Shown here piece by piece: positions 6,654 to 14,072 of a stretch of 18,197 bases of DNA. How positions within the stretch are numbered: position 1 is the first letter of the stretch; every line of letters begins with the position of its first letter. The DNA is from Bacillota bacterium (GTDB taxonomy: Bacteria > Bacillota > Clostridia > Christensenellales > Aristaeellaceae), in contig JAEZHK010000104.1 of NCBI GenBank assembly GCA_023416655.1, positions 1 to 18,197 of the forward strand. Direction: 5' to 3'. The translations under genes and the position numbers were made by a program. The notes beneath the pieces are model-generated. The model did no database searches and was not told the origin of the DNA. It was given only the letters and a program-made list of their open reading frames with translations.

Positions 6654-7310
6654 ATGTGGCAGGTACTGGGCCGGATCGCCGGAGCGCTGAACGAATCCGG
6701 GGTTTTGTGGTGCGTCGGGGCGTCGGTGCTGCTCCACCAGTACGGGTTGGCGGAGCATCCCCACGACATCGACCTGCTCATCGCCCTTCCGGACGCGGAG
6801 CGGGCCGCCGGAATCCTGGGCGCGATGGGCGAAGCCGTACCCTGTGGGCAGTCTTCGACCTATTCCACGAAATTCTTCAGACGGTTCCGCGTCGACGGCT
6901 GCGACGTGGACCTGATGGCCGGGTTCCGTGTGAACCACTCCTCCGGTTGCTATGAGTATCCCTTTGATGTCGCCTCGGTCGCCTCCATCCGCGAACTATC
7001 TGACATCACGATCCCCTTCGGCGCCGGGTCCGTCGCTTCCACTCGAGAGGTCGGCGACACCCCGCCCCCCTTCGATGCGGTTTCCGCCGCCTCCACCCGT
7101 GAGAACAGTGGCACCCCAGTCCCCTTCGCCGCGCTGGAGGACTGGTACGTCGTCTACCAGCTGATCCCGGGCAAGGAGCACAAAGCCCTCCGGATCGAGG
7201 AATACTTCCTGCAGAGCGGAATTCAAAAACCGCATCTTCTCACAAGGGCGCTGGAGGGCAGCTTGCCCGAAGTCGTGAGGCGGAAGATTTCTGCGTTGCT
7301 CGGAAAATGA
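6654..7310 (+). CDS. Nucleotidyltransferase-fold protein with an internal 3 x 18-residue repeat
   Basis: This 218-residue protein has the signature of the polymerase-beta-like nucleotidyltransferase superfamily: a VGAS turn (21-24), then HPHDIDLLIAL with Asp38 and Asp40, and a third acidic site in GCDVDLMAG (Asp84/Asp86). Such proteins act in toxin-antitoxin modules, antibiotic modification or unknown roles; this one is not assigned. Between the core and its C-terminal helices is an insertion of three 18-residue repeats (residues 103-156), each beginning with PF. Without it the chain would read EYPFAALEDWYVV, a natural junction. ATG 6654 has GGGAGGG 6 bases upstream; an in-frame ATG at 6612 lacks a comparable site. 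The glycosyltransferase follows after 44 bases. Confidence 0.7.
   Translation: MWQVLGRIAGALNESGVLWCVGASVLLHQYGLAEHPHDIDLLIALPDAERAAGILGAMGEAVPCGQSSTYSTKFFRRFRVDGCDVDLMAGFRVNHSSGCYEYPFDVASVASIRELSDITIPFGAGSVASTREVGDTPPPFDAVSAASTRENSGTPVPFAALEDWYVVYQLIPGKEHKALRIEEYFLQSGIQKPHLLTRALEGSLPEVVRRKISALLGK
6960..7121 (+). repeat. In-frame 54-bp tandem repeat, three copies
   Basis: Three 18-codon units run head to tail: PFDVASVASIRELSDITI, PFGAGSVASTREVGDTPP and PFDAVSAASTRENSGTPV. The following PFAALEDW restarts the pattern. The copies have diverged at both DNA and protein level, but the frame and unit length are exact. Confidence 0.85.
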
Positions 7311-7354
7311 ACCACTGGTAGCGCTAAAGAATGACGCGGTACAGAGGATAGTAT

Positions 7355-8284
7355 ATGCAGAAACAGCTTGTCAGCATAATCGTTCTCACGCATAAGCGTC
7401 CACCGGAGATGCTTTTGCGGGCGGTTAAAAGCGCGATTGCACAGAGCTACAGCAATCTCGAGATCCTCGTTGTAGACGACAGCCCGCCGGACTATCCGCT
7501 TCGGGATGATGTGATGCGTGCGCTGAATGGACTCGATGACAGGCTGCGCTACCTTCGACATGAGCAGAACATGGGCGTGTCCGCAGCACGGAATACGGGC
7601 ATCCGAAACACGAATGGAGAGTATATCTCGTTTCTTAGCGACGACGATGAATGGCTCCCTGAGAAGACGGCAAAGCAACTTGATCGAATGGTTTCCTCCG
7701 GCGCTGGCGTTGTGTATTGCAGATATTATACAAGCAGTGATAAATCCATGACTGTTAACGAGAATACATATTTCCGCGGTCATATTTTTGACGAGGTGTT
7801 CACCGGTCTATCGGTACTTTTTCCGCTCTACCGCCGAGAGTGTTTTGATGCGGTCGGATTTTATAATGAAGGCGTTCAGTTTATGGAAGACCGCATGATG
7901 TGGCTGCGCATCGCGAGTAAGTTTGCGATCGATTATGTGGACGAACCGCTGGCGATCTGCACAAAGCACTCCATGGATCAATTGACAAAGCATCCCGAAA
8001 GGCTCCGGTCAGGATATCAAATGATTGAAAAAGAGCATGCGGAGTACCTCAAAGCGCACGGTTCCGTTCAGTACGGATACGACATGATGGTCGCATCGCG
8101 TTTTGCGCACTATAAGATAATGGGCATGTCCTGGAGATATTTTTTGCGAGCGGTTATCCTAAAACCATTCTCATTCAAGAGGAATTTTGCCTTTTTGCGT
8201 CGGCTCTTATGGAACCATAAAGAGTTGTTGAAGAACGGCAAGCAGATGAAGAGTGTTCGTTGGGGTAGAACCGATGCCCGCTAA
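7355..8284 (+). CDS. Family 2 glycosyltransferase
   Basis: The 309-residue protein has the GT-A fold of family 2 glycosyltransferases, which transfer a sugar from a nucleotide-sugar to a growing polymer or lipid. It shows VSIIVLTHKRP at the N-terminus, LEILVVDDSPPD (Asp pair, about residues 41-42), GVSAARNTGI, the metal-binding SFLSDDDEWLPEK (about 94-106) and a late MEDRMMWLRIA acidic motif. The C-terminal third is basic (KPFSFKRNFAF). A GAGG site lies 7 bases before the ATG. Codon use is visibly richer in A and T than in the neighbours, suggesting acquisition from elsewhere. The downstream 133 bases before the terminator at 8418 hold nothing I can identify. Donor and acceptor are unknown. 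Confidence 0.93.
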   Translation: MQKQLVSIIVLTHKRPPEMLLRAVKSAIAQSYSNLEILVVDDSPPDYPLRDDVMRALNGLDDRLRYLRHEQNMGVSAARNTGIRNTNGEYISFLSDDDEWLPEKTAKQLDRMVSSGAGVVYCRYYTSSDKSMTVNENTYFRGHIFDEVFTGLSVLFPLYRRECFDAVGFYNEGVQFMEDRMMWLRIASKFAIDYVDEPLAICTKHSMDQLTKHPERLRSGYQMIEKEHAEYLKAHGSVQYGYDMMVASRFAHYKIMGMSWRYFLRAVILKPFSFKRNFAFLRRLLWNHKELLKNGKQMKSVRWGRTDAR

Positions 8285-8417
8285 GTCATCCGCGGAAGGC
8301 GGGAAGGCTCTCCGTAAGCTCGCCGGCTTGCGTCAGATTAAATGGAGTTCTTGAATTTGGGGCGTTTGAAGCCACTAAGGGGACGGGCATGGGTACGGAT
8401 GCTTTATACGCAAAGCA

Positions 8418-8450
8418 AAACCCCTGAAAACTCATCGTTTTCGGGGGTTT
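8418..8450 (-). terminator. Terminator of tRNA-Trp, probably bidirectional
   Basis: A 14-bp stem (8418-8431 with 8437-8450, one G-T pair, loop TCATC) lies 5 bases past the tRNA end on the minus strand and is followed there by TTTTGCTTTG. It may also end transcription of the glycosyltransferase on the plus strand. Confidence 0.88.
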
Positions 8451-8455
8451 CCTTG

Positions 8456-8529
8456 TGGCAGGGGCAGAAGGACTCGAACCCTCAACAAAGGTTTTGGAGA
8501 CCCACGTGTTACCATTACACCATGCCCCT
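8456..8529 (-). tRNA. tRNA-Trp (CCA anticodon)
   Basis: The 74-nt tRNA folds with a perfect 7-bp acceptor AGGGGCA/TGCCCCT, a D arm GTGT/ACAC, an anticodon loop CTCCAAA (anticodon CCA at 8497-8495), a 4-base variable loop, a T arm GAGGG/CCTTC with a TTCGAGT loop, discriminator G73 and an encoded CCA end. The sequence AGGGGCAT...GGTCTCCAAAACC is characteristic of Firmicutes tRNA-Trp. The first pair of the anticodon stem (T27 with T43) is a mismatch. Its 5' two bases overlap the stop codon of spoIVFB. Confidence 0.96.
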
Positions 8530-9454
8530 ATACCGAACAGGCATTATTATACCGGTTCGCGCGGGGCGTGTCAAGCGGTATTTTGCACTTGGAGGCCAGT
8601 TCTCCCACGGTATCCGGTTCGCCGCGGCGGACGGCGGCAATCAGCTCCCGCTCCTCGACCGAACCGATGAGGCGCATGGCGTCGTCGTAGACGGCGATGC
8701 GGTGCACGCGGCGGGCGCGTAGGCGGCGCATGGCGTCCTGGCAGCGGACGGACTGGTCCGCGGCGAGAAAGGTCAGCGGCAGCATGCCCTCTTCCGCCAG
8801 TTCGTCCCGGCGGGCGAGGAGGCTAAGGATTTCCGCGCCGTCGGCGGAGCGCTTTTCCGCCGGGCCGCTCAGAAGCACGAAAAGGGCGCCCAGCACGATC
8901 GTCAGGTTGACCTTGCGGACGGCGATGAATTGCCAGACGGCCAGCGCCAGCATCGCGATGCCCAGCGCCCGGCCAAGCATCACGCCCAAGCGCAGCGCCT
9001 TCGCCGTGCCCAAAGACTTGCCCAGCGACGCGGTCAGCACCCGCCCGCCGTCCAGCGGCAGCGCGGGCATCAGGTTGAACGCGGCGAGCATCAGGTTGAT
9101 CCGGACCCATTCGCCCGCCGCCTGGGGGGAGACCGCGCCCGCGTAGGCGAGGGTCGCCGCGCCCGCCATCACGAGGAGGCTCGCGGCGGGCCCCGCCAGC
9201 GCCACCAGCGCCACCTGCCCCGGGCGGAAGCTCCACAGGCCCTCGATGCGCAGCGCCCCGCCGAAGGGGGTCAGAAGGAGCTCCTTCACGCGCACACCCG
9301 CCACCCGCGCCGCCAGCGCGTGGGCGGCCTCATGGAGGAGAACAGACGCCGCCACCGCGAGGAGCGCGCTTCCCAGCCCGCTCAGCGCCAATAGCGGCGG
9401 CATCAGTAGAAGCGTCCAGTGCGCGCGGACCGGGAAGCCCAGAATCTTTGTCAC
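8528..9454 (-). CDS. spoIVFB: SpoIVFB-like site-2 protease (M50 family)
   Basis: The 308-residue membrane protease has the zinc motif HEAAH (41-45) in the second hydrophobic segment and the third zinc ligand Asp135 in NLMPALPLDGGR (127-138), both as expected for family M50B. The C-terminal part (about 215-300), with VHRIAVYDDAMRLIGSVEE, resembles the CBS-type domain of SpoIVFB, which cuts pro-sigma-K in the mother cell during sporulation. The start is GTG 9454, overlapping the spoIVFA stop (GTGA), so the two are translationally coupled. The last residues (PLDTPRANRYNNACSV) are encoded by the tRNA-Trp promoter, and the TAG stop shares two bases with the tRNA. Assignment to SpoIVFB rather than another M50 protease rests on motifs plus the SpoIVFA neighbour. 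Confidence 0.85.
   Translation of the reverse strand: MTKILGFPVRAHWTLLLMPPLLALSGLGSALLAVAASVLLHEAAHALAARVAGVRVKELLLTPFGGALRIEGLWSFRPGQVALVALAGPAASLLVMAGAATLAYAGAVSPQAAGEWVRINLMLAAFNLMPALPLDGGRVLTASLGKSLGTAKALRLGVMLGRALGIAMLALAVWQFIAVRKVNLTIVLGALFVLLSGPAEKRSADGAEILSLLARRDELAEEGMLPLTFLAADQSVRCQDAMRRLRARRVHRIAVYDDAMRLIGSVEERELIAAVRRGEPDTVGELASKCKIPLDTPRANRYNNACSV
8546..8574 (-). promoter_or_regulatory. Consensus promoter of tRNA-Trp inside the spoIVFB coding region
   Basis: On the minus strand, TTGACA (8574-8569), exactly 17 bases and TATAAT (8551-8546) form a perfect sigma-A promoter about 17 bases before the tRNA. All of it lies within the last sixteen codons of spoIVFB. Confidence 0.9.
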
Positions 9455-10182
9455 GAACTCAGCCTTCCGGTGGGATCCTCCGGCTGGCCGCTCTTCCGCA
9501 GTTCGAAGTAGAGGCGGGCGTCGCCCGCGTCGGAGGTAACGCCGATCTGGTCTCCGGCGGAGACCTTCTGGCCCACCTTGACGATCGCCTGCGCCACGTA
9601 GGCGTAGACGGTCTGCTCCCCGTTCTCATGGTCGATCATCAGCGTCCACGCGCCGTCCGCGCCCTGGGTGGCGGCCACCACCTGGCCCGCCAGCGCTGCG
9701 CGCACGGGCTGCGCGCCGCCCGTCTGGTACAATAGCCACGGCTGGTTGGCGTCGAAGGGGTGGGACAGCTGGCCGCTCACCGGCCCCACCATGTCGCCGC
9801 TGCCCATGTTCCAGAAGACCAGCGCGGCGTCCGGCACGAGATCGCGCACAAAGTGCAGTTTGCCCAGCGATTCGTCCAGGTCGATCCGCATCGAGATCGC
9901 GGAGCGGATGCTGGCGACGGTCTTCTCCGTCCAGGGCTGGTTGAGGTTACTGAGCGCGAGCAGGGTCAGCAGCAGGGAACAGGCGACGGCGGCGTTTCGG
10001 AGCAGCCGCTCTCCCGGCGACCGGCGCACGCCCTCCGTGCGCGCGGGCTTGGGCGCGCGGGGCTTCCGGGCGGCCGGGTGCGGCAGCACGCGCCAGCGGA
10101 TGTGTTTCTGTGGTTCGGAGGCGGGCTTGGGCTCCGGGACGATGGATGTGTGGATGGTCACGCGGCTGCGCGATTCCGTCAT
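9451..10182 (-). CDS. spoIVFA: SpoIVFA-like sporulation protein with degenerate M23 (LytM) domain
   Basis: The 243-residue protein has a basic, proline-rich N-terminal region (1-60), one membrane helix (about 61-80, LRNAAVACSLLLTLLALSNL) and a C-terminal M23-like domain (about 135-240: PVRAALAGQVVAATQ, MIDHENGEQTVYAYVAQAIV, VGQKVSAGDQIGVT, LYFELRKSGQPEDP). The zinc ligands of active M23 enzymes appear to be missing, as is usual in SpoIVFA, which anchors and holds SpoIVFB in check rather than cutting peptidoglycan. The frame runs upstream to 10248, but ATG 10182 has a strong GGAGGG site 7-8 bases upstream and fits the protein. It precedes spoIVFB with a 4-base overlap. The ribosome binding site is inside a long hairpin (see 10190-10226). 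Confidence 0.82.
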   Translation of the reverse strand: MTESRSRVTIHTSIVPEPKPASEPQKHIRWRVLPHPAARKPRAPKPARTEGVRRSPGERLLRNAAVACSLLLTLLALSNLNQPWTEKTVASIRSAISMRIDLDESLGKLHFVRDLVPDAALVFWNMGSGDMVGPVSGQLSHPFDANQPWLLYQTGGAQPVRAALAGQVVAATQGADGAWTLMIDHENGEQTVYAYVAQAIVKVGQKVSAGDQIGVTSDAGDARLYFELRKSGQPEDPTGRLSS

Positions 10183-10189
10183 AATCAAT

Positions 10190-10226
10190 CCCTCCAGTCG
10201 GGACAATATATGTCCCGTCCGGAGGG
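10190..10226 (-). promoter_or_regulatory. Long hairpin burying the spoIVFA ribosome binding site
   Basis: On the minus strand, CCCTCCGG (10226-10219) pairs with CTGGAGGG (10197-10190, one G-U), and after an A-A mismatch CGGGACA (10217-10211) pairs with TGTCCCG (10205-10199), leaving the loop TATAT. The 3' arm holds the whole GGAGGG ribosome binding site. No U tract follows, so it is not a normal terminator. The centre, CATATATT, loosely resembles a sporulation sigma -10 box, but no matching -35 was found. Confidence 0.6.
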
Positions 10227-10257
10227 CGTTAGAAGGGCTTGTCGCCAACGCAGTGGG

Positions 10258-12795
10258 CTACAGCTGGACTGGATTGTGGGCGATCCGGAGTTCCTCCAGC
10301 ATTTGCCGGGTTCGGCTCTGGCAGGTCATGAGGAGCGCCTGCCGGTTTTCGGAGAATGCGGCGATGGTTTCGAGCATCCTTGCCGCACGGCCGTTGTCCA
10401 GCTGCGCGAAGCTGTCGTCCAGGACCACGGGGCATTCCCGGTCGCCCATTAAAAACTCGATCAGGCCCAGCCGGAGCGCCAGGTGGATCGCGTCGGCGGT
10501 GCCGCCGGAGAGCCGTTCGGGGGAGACGGTCTGTCCATCCGCCAGCGCCTGCATTTTGAGGTCCGTGTCGATGCGCAATTGGCTGTAGCGCCCTTCGGTA
10601 ACGTGCCCCGCGACCGCCGCGATGGCCCGGCCGAGGGCGGGGGAGACCTTCTTTCGCATGTCGTCCGAGGCGCGCTCGATGCGCGCCTTGGCCTCGTCGA
10701 GGGCATCGGCCTCCAGTGTCAGGCGGTCAATTCTCTCCTGCACCAGCACCTTCTCGCCGTCGATCTCCTGCGCCGTCCGGCAGGAGTCCTCGATGGCGTC
10801 CCGCCGGGCTGCGCAGGCGACCATTTCCTGGCTCAGCGCCCGGATGCGCGCAGCGCGCGCCTCGACTTCGGCGGCGAGCGCTTCCTGGGACTGCTCAGGC
10901 TCAGGCTCCGGCGCGGCGTCTTTCACCAGCGATTCGTAATCGTCCCCGTTCAGGCACTGCGCCAGCAGCCGCTTCGCGTCTTCCAGCGCGCGGGCGGTCT
11001 CCCCGCGGGCGCGCAGGCGCTTCAGGTGCGCGGCAAGAGTCTGCTGCGCGGCGGATGGATCTTCGGATTCTTCCAGCCCTGCGCTTATCAGCGCCTGCCG
11101 CACCGAGCGGGACAGGACTTCCGCCTGATCCAGCGCGCCCGTCCGCTGTTCCAGGAAGGCCCCCCGGCGAATCTCAAGCGCCCGCGCACTTTCCAGCGCT
11201 GTTTCATAGCCCTTCATCGCCTCGCGGAAGTCCTCTAAAGACGCCACGCACGCCTTATTAAGCAGTTCCAATAACTCGCGCTTCGCGTCCTCCACAAGCG
11301 CTTTGGCGCTGGCCGCGGCTTCGGCGGCGGCTTCCAGCGCGCGTTCCGCGCGGGCCCTCGCTTCCAGTCCGGTTCGAAGCGCGGCGAATTCCTGCGGCGA
11401 ATCTACGCCCAGTTCCTTCAGGATGTCCGCCCGTACGGATTCCGCCTTCCGGTTCGCCTGATTCCGCGCGACGCCCAGCGCCAGAAGCAGCGCGGCGGGG
11501 ACCGCACAAAGGAACGCCCATGGCAAAAGCAAGCCCAGAAGCGCCAGCACCGCGAAGGCTGCACCGGTCAAAAGGAACGCGCGGGCGGGCTTTGCCGCGG
11601 GCAGCGCTTCGCATCGGGCCATCAGTTCCAGCGCCCGCTGCGGCTGGGTGGCGGGGGAGGGCGGCAGCGCTTTCCGCGCCGCCAGCTCGGCCTCGCGCTT
11701 TTCAGCCAGATCGCGCTCCAAGAAGGTCAGCCGCATTTCAGCGCGTTCCAGCGGGGCGGAGAGCGCATAACTTTCGCCGTCCAGGCCGCTTTCCTCCGCC
11801 TGCGCCCTCGCAGCGCGGATTCGCCCTTCCAGTTCCGAAAGCGCGCGGTCGGCCTCGCCCGCCTGCCGGGTCAGTTCCGCCGCCTGCCGCGCGTCCTGCA
11901 TCGCCTTCTCAATGGCGGCTTCGTCGGATTCGCCGCCCTGCGGCAGCGCGCGGAGCGTTTCTTCCAATTCATTCACGCGCGCGTGTTGGGTCTTCGCGGC
12001 TTCAGCGCGCTTCCAACGGGCATGGCGCGCGGCCTGTGCCAGCAAGCCTTCGCCTTCCCGCTGCGTTTTTTCCAACGCCTCGATCTGCTGCCGGAGCTCG
12101 CGCTCCCGGCGGCTGTCCGCCGCGGCGCTCATGCGCTTGCGCTCCGATTCCGCGCGCTCCTCGTTCAGTTCCGTAAGCTTTCGGTACTGTTCGCCCAGCT
12201 TTGAGGAGCCTTTCCGGGGCGTGCCGAGGGCCTCGCGCTGCGCGTTCAGCCACTTGATTGCACCCGAAGCCGACAGGGCGCCAGCTCCGGCTTCGCTCAG
12301 CGCGTCGATCCGGTCGCGGAGTTCCTGCCCCAGGTCGTCGCCTGCCCGGACGGCCTGCTGCGGCACGTACAGCGTGCCCTCAAAGGCGGTCTGGCTGACG
12401 CCCAGGAAGAACTGCCCCGGCTCATAGATGCGAAGCGCCGCATTGTAGGGCATGCGGCCGGTCTCATCCCGCCCGGTCGCCGCGTCGTAGAGCTTCACTT
12501 CGTCCTTTAAGAAATTGCGTTCGAGGCGGTACTCCGCGCCCTCGTGGGAGAGGGTCATCGCGCCGAAGTACCTGCCGGGGTTGCCCCAGGGCAGGTAGCG
12601 GTCGAAGGCTGGCGCGTAGAGCCGCTTTTTTACGTCCCTGCGGAAAAAGCCGTACAGCATGCCACTGATGAAGGCCGCCAGCGTTGACTTGCCCGCCTCG
12701 TTGGGCGCTTCGATCAAGTTGACGCCCCGACTAAAAGGAAGCTCCCGGTTCTGGAATCGGCCGAAGGACAGCGGCGACAGCGTTTTCAGGATCAT
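10258..12795 (-). CDS. yhaN: YhaN-like AAA ATPase (SbcC/Rad50-type)
   Basis: The 845-residue protein has a split ABC-type ATPase: an N-terminal Walker A EAPNEAGKST (29-38), and a C-terminal signature LSGGT (762-766) and Walker B VVLDDSF (790-796). Long Ala/Glu/Arg-rich heptad regions lie between them. In the middle (about 400-440) is a strongly hydrophobic pair of segments (AFLLTGAAFAVLALLGLLLP and following), as known in YhaN proteins, suggesting membrane attachment. The family partners with an SbcD-like nuclease, here YhaO, to process DNA ends. The ATG overlaps the yhaO stop (ATGA), so the two are coupled. The length is close to, but somewhat shorter than, typical YhaN. The exact role in repair is inferred from the family. 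Confidence 0.88.
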   Translation of the reverse strand: MILKTLSPLSFGRFQNRELPFSRGVNLIEAPNEAGKSTLAAFISGMLYGFFRRDVKKRLYAPAFDRYLPWGNPGRYFGAMTLSHEGAEYRLERNFLKDEVKLYDAATGRDETGRMPYNAALRIYEPGQFFLGVSQTAFEGTLYVPQQAVRAGDDLGQELRDRIDALSEAGAGALSASGAIKWLNAQREALGTPRKGSSKLGEQYRKLTELNEERAESERKRMSAAADSRRERELRQQIEALEKTQREGEGLLAQAARHARWKRAEAAKTQHARVNELEETLRALPQGGESDEAAIEKAMQDARQAAELTRQAGEADRALSELEGRIRAARAQAEESGLDGESYALSAPLERAEMRLTFLERDLAEKREAELAARKALPPSPATQPQRALELMARCEALPAAKPARAFLLTGAAFAVLALLGLLLPWAFLCAVPAALLLALGVARNQANRKAESVRADILKELGVDSPQEFAALRTGLEARARAERALEAAAEAAASAKALVEDAKRELLELLNKACVASLEDFREAMKGYETALESARALEIRRGAFLEQRTGALDQAEVLSRSVRQALISAGLEESEDPSAAQQTLAAHLKRLRARGETARALEDAKRLLAQCLNGDDYESLVKDAAPEPEPEQSQEALAAEVEARAARIRALSQEMVACAARRDAIEDSCRTAQEIDGEKVLVQERIDRLTLEADALDEAKARIERASDDMRKKVSPALGRAIAAVAGHVTEGRYSQLRIDTDLKMQALADGQTVSPERLSGGTADAIHLALRLGLIEFLMGDRECPVVLDDSFAQLDNGRAARMLETIAAFSENRQALLMTCQSRTRQMLEELRIAHNPVQL

Positions 12796-13940
12796 GCCTT
12801 GCGCCCCCCTTCCATGAGCGCCGTCAGCGCGTACTCCAGCGCGAGGCTGTCCTTTTCGCTCAGCACGTCCTCCGCGCCGAAGGAGGCGATGATCTGCCCG
12901 ATGAGATCGTCGCGGTGCTCCTGGGAAAGTGCCTCAAGGTCGTAGGCTGGGCGGGTCTGGTCGATCAGGTAAACCGCGTGTCCGCTATTCCGGAGCCGCT
13001 CTGTGATCGTCTCCGCGTCCGGACGCGCGCCCGCGGTGTGCGTGCCGGTCAGCGTGACAGAGTACAGGTTGAACGCGGGCAGCGGCTCAAGCGCCTCCAG
13101 CACGCGCCTTTCCACCGCGCCGTCGCTTAGCCCGGCGGGGAGTTCGACTGTCAGATTCTCATATGTAGGAATGGGCAGCGGCACGAACCGGTCGCTGACC
13201 ACGCCGTCCAGATCGATCACCACAAAGCCGCGAGGGCCGGTTTCGTTCCGGTCGAGGCCGATCAGCGAGCCCGAATAGCGCACGCCGGGCGACAGGTGGA
13301 GCGGCTGGTGTACGTGGCCCAGCGCGCAGTAGTCAAACTGCTTCAGGAAGGCCATCCGGGCCGGAAGGTAGTCGCTCTCCGGGCTGATGGCGTCGCAGTG
13401 CAGCATCAGAAGGTTTTTGGGCGCGCTCATGTCCAGCGTCAGTGCCTCCAGGGGGTTTGAGCGCTGCACGGCCTCCGGGAACGAGTACGCATGCAGCGCG
13501 GTGTCCCCGTCCAGCATCGTGCGGCTGTAGCCGGGCGGCAGGATGGTCAGGCGTTCGCATTTCAGCCGGTTGTAAGCGCTGGACGCGTCCAGTGGGTCGT
13601 AGCCAGACGGCAGGATGGTCAGCTGGTGGCATTTTAGCCGGTTGTAGGCGCTGGACGCGTCCAGCGGGTCGTGGTTGCCCGACACGCAAACCATCCGGGC
13701 GCGCGTCAGCCCGGACAGGATCTCCTCCAGCGCGCGCAGGTCGGATGGGCGGATTTCACCGGACTCGATCAGGTCGCCCGCGCACAGGATGACATCCACG
13801 GCGTTTTCGTTACAGTACTGGACCATGAGCCTCAGCGCGTCCTCCAGCGCCCCGCGACGCTTCCGCGCGCTCTCCGCGCCAAACCGGGAAGAGGCGAAGC
13901 GCCTGCCAAAGTGCGCGTCGGCCATGTGCAAAATCCGCAT
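12792..13940 (-). CDS. yhaO: YhaO-like DNA exonuclease (SbcD/Mre11-type metallophosphoesterase)
   Basis: The 382-residue protein has the metallophosphoesterase motifs in order: ADAHFG (Asp8, His10), AGDLIESGE (Asp56), SGNHD (88-91), LMLHCD and ALGHVHQPL. It would be the nuclease partner of YhaN, cutting DNA ends with manganese or similar metals. Directly after GNH the protein carries a tandem duplication of 24 residues (91-114 and 115-138), which normal relatives have once. The C-terminal region (about 270-382) matches the capping and ATPase-contact part. The ATG has GGAGG about 8 bases upstream. No convincing promoter was found in the short gap to the upstream gene, so it could be served by a weak promoter or by read-through. 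Confidence 0.9.
   Translation of the reverse strand: MRILHMADAHFGRRFASSRFGAESARKRRGALEDALRLMVQYCNENAVDVILCAGDLIESGEIRPSDLRALEEILSGLTRARMVCVSGNHDPLDASSAYNRLKCHQLTILPSGYDPLDASSAYNRLKCERLTILPPGYSRTMLDGDTALHAYSFPEAVQRSNPLEALTLDMSAPKNLLMLHCDAISPESDYLPARMAFLKQFDYCALGHVHQPLHLSPGVRYSGSLIGLDRNETGPRGFVVIDLDGVVSDRFVPLPIPTYENLTVELPAGLSDGAVERRVLEALEPLPAFNLYSVTLTGTHTAGARPDAETITERLRNSGHAVYLIDQTRPAYDLEALSQEHRDDLIGQIIASFGAEDVLSEKDSLALEYALTALMEGGRKA
13527..13670 (-). repeat. In-frame 72-bp tandem duplication in yhaO
   Basis: Two 72-base copies (13670-13599 and 13598-13527 on the minus strand) differ at 9 positions, several of them silent. They encode DPLDASSAYNRLKC followed by HQLTILPSGY or ERLTILPPGY. The second copy repeats the DPLDASSAYN start without the preceding GNH. 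Confidence 0.95.
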
Positions 13941-14028
13941 AGGCTATCCTCCGTAATTACTTCCCGTACATTTCGACAAGGGCGGCGCGCTTTCCTGCCG
14001 CCACCGCAAAGCTTTGGAGCCGAAGGAA

Positions 14029-14056
14029 GGGGCAGCCCCCAGCCGGGAGCTGCCCC
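14029..14056 (-). terminator. Probable terminator of the Ig-like repeat gene
   Basis: GGGGCAGC (14029-14036) and GCTGCCCC (14049-14056) form an 8-bp GC-rich stem 17 bases past the stop codon on the minus strand, followed by TTCCTT. The U tract is poor. Confidence 0.6.
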
Positions 14057-14072
14057 AAAGCGATCCAAAGGG

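Noticed and set aside
8285..8530. Integration site at the 3' end of tRNA-Trp
   Set aside because: The acquired-looking glycosyltransferase lies beside the tRNA, but I found no second copy of the tRNA end and no integrase in the window.
9451..10182. Active peptidoglycan endopeptidase for the M23-like protein
   Set aside because: The usual zinc-binding histidine and aspartate motifs are absent, and the overlap with an M50 protease gene points to SpoIVFA.
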